Below, piece by piece: positions 34,345-37,043 of a DNA stretch of 37,043 bases. A program made the translations under genes and the position numbers. Numbering within the stretch: position 1 is the stretch's first letter; every line of letters starts with the position of its first letter. The stretch is from assembly GCA_910578715.1 (NCBI GenBank), contig CAJTRL010000035.1, forward strand, positions 1 to 37,043, in the 5' to 3' direction. The DNA comes from an uncultured Lachnospiraceae bacterium (lineage in GTDB: Bacteria; Bacillota; Clostridia; Lachnospirales; Lachnospiraceae). The notes beneath the pieces are model-generated. The model saw only the letters and a list, made by a program, of their open reading frames with translations, ran no database searches and was not told the DNA's origin.

Positions 34345-34432
34345 AATAAATCCGGGAAGTTCAGTGCAGGATGGAAGCGGCTGGAAACTTCATAGGTTGA
34401 AATGCCGCTTGCGCGGCGGAATAGGAGTAAAG

Positions 34433-34753
34433 ATGGCGATTGGACAGATTGAAATACAGGGCCAGATTACCAGGGCACAGGATTTTACGACGATTAAACA
34501 CCATGAAGATACAAAAGGCATGGTGGAACAGGCCAATGTAAGTGAACAGTTTTCCAAAATCGTAGAGAACCAGATGACGAAGGTATACCGCGGAGAAAAG
34601 TCGGAATATCAGAATAAAAAGTTTGATGCAAAAGAAAAGGGGAGCAATGAGTATGCCGGAGACGGCGGACGCAGAGGCAAAAAGAAAGAAAAACCGGAAG
34701 CGGATGGAAAAGTACTGTTAAAAGGAGTAGGAAATTTTGATATATCCATGTGA
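34433..34753 (+). CDS. Small hypothetical protein (106 aa)
   Basis: I do not recognise a family. AGGAG at 34423-34427 supports ATG 34433; an upstream in-frame codon at 34364 lacks a ribosome site and would add an unlikely basic leader. The N-terminal half starts IGQIEIQGQITRAQDFTTIK and looks ordered. The C-terminal half is Lys/Glu/Gly-rich and probably disordered, ending in LLKGVGNFDISM. It has no membrane segment or cysteine. Location between fapA and the SwrB-like gene suggests co-expression with late operon genes. Confidence 0.7.
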   Translation: MAIGQIEIQGQITRAQDFTTIKHHEDTKGMVEQANVSEQFSKIVENQMTKVYRGEKSEYQNKKFDAKEKGSNEYAGDGGRRGKKKEKPEADGKVLLKGVGNFDISM

Positions 34754-34777
34754 GAAGTACAATTACGGGAGGTTAAG

Positions 34778-35962
34778 ATGGGCGTTGTAGAAATCATTCT
34801 GATTATAGTGGGTGCTGTTATTTGTATCCTGGGATATCTTATACCTGCCAGAAAAGAAGATGTGGACGATACACTCCAGCTGATTAGCGAGGACGAAGTC
34901 AGAAAAGTTGTGGATAAAGAGGTTGGGGAAGCCAAGACGCATATTGCGGATATCATAGACGAGACGGTAAACTACGCGATGGAAAAGACGGAGCGCTCTA
35001 TGGAAAGAGTGACTAATGAAAAAATCATGGCGGTTAATGAGTACTCCGATACCGTTCTGGAAGAAATTAACAAAAATCACAAAGAAGTGCTGTTTCTTTA
35101 TGATATGCTGAACGATAAACATGACAGTCTGAAAGAATCCGTTTCGGAGGCATCCAGAACGGCGGAAGAAATAAAACAGACAGTCAGGGATGCGGAAATT
35201 ACGGCAAGAGAAACACAGGAATCCGTAAAAGAAGTGGAAAGTACCGTGAGAGAAGCGGAGGATGCGGTCCGGGCCATCATGACGGCGGCGATGGAAGCGC
35301 ATGAAAGAAACGTGGAACCGGGGTATGCAGAGATTGCCGTCAGAGATTCGGTTCCGACGGCGGGAAACGAATATCGCGAATATCGGACGATGACTGCAGA
35401 GGATAATACACCCGGATACAGAACGGAGGTTCCGAATATCGGGATTCCTGATTTTGAAAGAGAGGTTCCGGACATCGGCAGCCCGGAATTTTTTGCGGAC
35501 GATACCGATACCGCAGAAATAGAGCCGGAAAAAGAACCGGCCTATGTGGAAGCGATGGGAGCAGCACGGGCAGCCGCTTATACGGAAATAACGGATGATG
35601 CGGAGAGTCCGGCTCAGGAAGAAGATAAATTTGTTCCGATTGCGCCGCCCCGGGTGGAGATTATTCATGACCCTGACAGCGAATATGACTATATTGCAGA
35701 ACCCGCACAGCCGGAAGAACCGATACAGATAGAAAAGCCGATACAGCCGGAAGAACCGGTTTTCATGCGGCAGGAAAGAGCGGCGGGGAACAGACAGGCA
35801 GGCGCTCCGGTTTCCAATATTTCCGGTGAGAGGAACAGGAACAGCAATGAGAGAATTCTGGAACTGCATAAAGCTGGAAAATCCAATATGGCGATTGCCA
35901 AAGAACTGGGACTCGGCATCGGAGAAGTAAAATTAGTCATTGATTTATTTGAGGGATTGTAA
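34778..35962 (+). CDS. SwrB-like membrane coiled-coil protein (DUF6115-like)
   Basis: The 394-aa product has an N-terminal membrane anchor (about residues 3-22, VVEIILIIVGAVICILGYL), a long charged coiled coil (about 28-170), an acidic Pro/Glu-rich linker (about 185-345), and a C-terminal helix-turn-helix-like motif (about 360-394; RILELHKAGKSNMAIAKELG then IGEVKLVIDLFEGL). This architecture and the sigD-to-rpsB position match SwrB of B. subtilis, which promotes basal-body completion and export activation. The protein is about twice SwrB length, so the assignment is by architecture and synteny rather than clear similarity. Confidence 0.7.
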   Translation: MGVVEIILIIVGAVICILGYLIPARKEDVDDTLQLISEDEVRKVVDKEVGEAKTHIADIIDETVNYAMEKTERSMERVTNEKIMAVNEYSDTVLEEINKNHKEVLFLYDMLNDKHDSLKESVSEASRTAEEIKQTVRDAEITARETQESVKEVESTVREAEDAVRAIMTAAMEAHERNVEPGYAEIAVRDSVPTAGNEYREYRTMTAEDNTPGYRTEVPNIGIPDFEREVPDIGSPEFFADDTDTAEIEPEKEPAYVEAMGAARAAAYTEITDDAESPAQEEDKFVPIAPPRVEIIHDPDSEYDYIAEPAQPEEPIQIEKPIQPEEPVFMRQERAAGNRQAGAPVSNISGERNRNSNERILELHKAGKSNMAIAKELGLGIGEVKLVIDLFEGL

Positions 35963-35985
35963 AGACAACAAGTGACAGGTGGACT

Positions 35986-36702
35986 ATGGGATTAAAATAC
36001 TATTTACGCGGTCTGGGACTCGGAATTGTCGTGACGGCAATCATTATGGGAATTACATCATCCAGAAGCAAGGCGATGACGGATGATGAAATTATCGCCA
36101 GGGCGAAACAGCTGGGAATGACGGAGAACAGAGTGCTGTCGGAAACGGCGCTGGAAGATGCCGATGATGGAGACGGCGGTTCAGAGGGCGATGCGGAGAA
36201 CTCCGAAGGGAATGCCGCAGAGGGAGACGCTGCTTCAGCGCAGCCGGGCGAAATGCCGCAAGGAGATGGGACACATCCGGAAGGCGAAACGCAAAATACG
36301 GAGAATCAGCCGGAAAATGAGGCACAAAATACGGAAAGCCGGACGGAAACAGTTTCGGATTCCGGCCAGAGGGCGGAGCCGGTTTCGACAAATGATGCGG
36401 CTGTTGTACCGGATGACGGGGAAACCGGACGGGATGTGAGGACGGAGACGGAACAGGATGAGCAGACCGGACAGGAAAACGCCGGGACGCCTGCTGTTAT
36501 TACTGTAGGAAGCGGGGACGGTTCTTTTACGGTCAGCCGCAAACTGGAGGATGCGGGTGCCGTCAGTTCTGCATCGGCATTCGATACCTTTCTTTGCGAG
36601 AATGGATATGATAAAAGGATAAGAGCCGGAAATTATACGATTCCGCCGGGCGCCAGCGATGACCAGATAGCCAGGATGATTACCGGACAGGGAGCCGAAT
36701 GA
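35986..36702 (+). CDS. Membrane-anchored protein with C-terminal MltG-type LysM-like domain
   Basis: This 238-aa protein has an N-terminal membrane helix (about residues 8-26) followed by a short conserved MTDDEIIARAKQLGM motif. Next come a long low-complexity Glu/Gly/Asn/Thr linker (about 55-165) and a C-terminal domain (about 170-238). The pattern of that domain (FTVSRKLEDAGAVSSASAF, then IRAGNYTIPPGASDDQIARM) resembles the LysM-like subdomain of the endolytic transglycosylase MltG/YceG. The catalytic domain is absent. It could bind glycan strands near the cell surface. It is the last gene before the operon terminator. Confidence 0.7.
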   Translation: MGLKYYLRGLGLGIVVTAIIMGITSSRSKAMTDDEIIARAKQLGMTENRVLSETALEDADDGDGGSEGDAENSEGNAAEGDAASAQPGEMPQGDGTHPEGETQNTENQPENEAQNTESRTETVSDSGQRAEPVSTNDAAVVPDDGETGRDVRTETEQDEQTGQENAGTPAVITVGSGDGSFTVSRKLEDAGAVSSASAFDTFLCENGYDKRIRAGNYTIPPGASDDQIARMITGQGAE

Positions 36703-36736
36703 AAAACGTAGTCTGCGCGGAAACGGAAAATTTTGT

Positions 36737-36764
36737 AAAACCCCTTGCATTCAAGGGGTTTTTT
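36737..36764 (+). terminator. Intrinsic terminator of the fla/che operon
   Basis: AAAACCCCTT (36737-36746) and AAGGGGTTTT (36753-36762) form a 10-bp stem with a 6-nt GCATTC loop, and the T-run extends to 36764. It lies 35 nt after the last operon gene and is the only convincing terminator with stem plus U-tract inside the window. That supports a single transcription unit from the 5' promoter. Confidence 0.9.
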
Positions 36765-36774
36765 ATGTTATAGT
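36745..36774 (+). promoter_or_regulatory. Probable rpsB promoter overlapping the terminator
   Basis: TTGCAT (36745-36750) and TATAGT (36769-36774) are separated by 18 nt and resemble a SigA promoter. The -35 box lies in the loop and arm of the operon terminator. The predicted start is near 36781, at the beginning of the structured rpsB leader. Alternative -10 registers in the same AT stretch are possible. Confidence 0.55.
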
Positions 36775-36781
36775 ATCTAAG

Positions 36782-36895
36782 TGTGCGTTAGCCAGGCGCT
36801 TCGCACATAAGGCGCAGAAAACACATATGCCCATTATCTGTTGGTGCTCCGGTGCTCCGGGGTAAGCAGATGAGCCGGTTACGCGAAGGCATATG
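36782..36895 (+). promoter_or_regulatory. Structured 5' leader of rpsB
   Basis: The leader contains TGTGCG (36782-36787) pairing with CGCACA (36803-36808). A long-range 8-bp perfect stem, CATATGCC (36824-36831) with GGCATATG (36888-36895), encloses ATCTG (36836-36840) paired with CAGAT (36867-36871). A tandem GGTGCTCC repeat (36843-36858) sits in the enclosed region. This nested architecture just upstream of rpsB suggests an autoregulatory ribosomal-protein leader. I cannot match it to a named Rfam family from sequence alone. Confidence 0.55.
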
Positions 36896-36925
36896 GAAGA
36901 AAACAACCAAACGGAGGGAAAGAAC

Positions 36926-37043
36926 ATGAGCGTTATTTCAATGAAACAGTTACTGGAAGCAGGTGTTCATTTCGGACATCAGACGAGAAGATGGAACCCT
37001 AAGATGGCTCCCTATATCTTTACGGAAAGGAACGGCATTCATA
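36926..37043 (+). CDS. rpsB: Ribosomal protein S2 (5' part, cut by window end)
   Basis: ATG 36926 follows a strong CGGAGGG site (36912-36918). The visible 39 codons begin MSVISMKQLLEAGVHFGHQT and continue with RRWNPKMAPYIFTERNGIH, the highly conserved S2 N-terminus. The reading frame is open to the window edge, so the gene is partial only because the window ends. In B. subtilis rpsB also follows the sigD-swrB end of the fla/che operon, usually with tsf next. Confidence 0.97.
   Translation, partial: MSVISMKQLLEAGVHFGHQTRRWNPKMAPYIFTERNGIH

Noticed and set aside
34404..34417. GCCGC-TTGC-GCGGC hairpin between fapA-like and the next gene as a terminator
   Set aside because: The stem is only 5 bp and has no U-tract.
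1..36925. SigD-type (TAAA-N15-GCCGATAA-like) promoters inside the operon
   Set aside because: I saw no convincing match in the intergenic gaps; SigD targets are presumably elsewhere in the genome.
1..37043. Mobile elements, prophage, tRNA/rRNA genes or defence systems
   Set aside because: No transposase, integrase, attachment site, tRNA or rRNA-like sequence was recognised; nearly every base is in flagellar or chemotaxis genes with intact frames.

Overview
The window is almost entirely one very large, co-directional flagellar and chemotaxis (fla/che) operon. It has 40 tightly packed genes on the + strand, followed by a terminator and the start of the ribosomal protein gene rpsB. Gene order closely follows the Bacillus subtilis fla/che locus (flgB ... 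sigD, swrB, then rpsB). It differs in carrying motA/motB, a YcgR-type PilZ protein and a FapA/DUF342 protein. FliY replaces FliN, and CheC and CheD are present, so this is a Gram-positive motility system. Protein wording, the moderate base composition and the lineage-specific small genes suggest a motile member of the Lachnospiraceae/Clostridia. That placement is an inference from sequence character; no database search was possible.

Layout. 1-218: upstream region with one good and one weaker SigA-like promoter and a leader hairpin. 219-12701: rod, basal-body, export-ATPase and hook module (flgB flgC fliE fliF fliG fliH fliI fliJ ylxF fliK flgD, a small flagellar operon protein, flgE). 12702-12791: strong stem-loop and possible internal promoter. 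12792-15190: swrD/flbD, motA, motB, fliL. 15240-17883: switch module fliM, fliY, cheY. 17884-21395: export gate fliO fliP fliQ fliR flhB. 21396-21498: two consecutive strong stem-loops. 21499-26473: flhA, flhF, flhG and a PilZ/YcgR gene. 26512-31403: cheB cheA cheW cheC cheD. 31444-36702: a two-TM hypothetical protein, sigD, fapA-like, a small hypothetical protein, a SwrB-like membrane coiled-coil protein, and a membrane protein ending in an MltG-type LysM-like domain. 36703-36925: terminator, probable rpsB promoter and a structured rpsB leader. 36926-37043: 5' end of rpsB.

How it works together. The first half builds the basal body, export apparatus and hook. The middle supplies the stator and the rotor switch. 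FlhF/FlhG set flagellar number and position, and the PilZ protein can link c-di-GMP to motility. The Che genes control switching; CheR is absent from the window and must be elsewhere. SigD, placed near the operon's 3' end as in B. subtilis, would drive late genes located elsewhere (flagellin, FlgK/L, FliD, FlgM).

The locus is mostly canonical, and I see no new stand-alone system. The parts deserving attention are the poorly characterised genes around sigD and between sigD and rpsB, the methionine-rich FliY linker, the repeat tail of FlgD, the intra-operonic stem-loops at module boundaries, and the structured rpsB leader.
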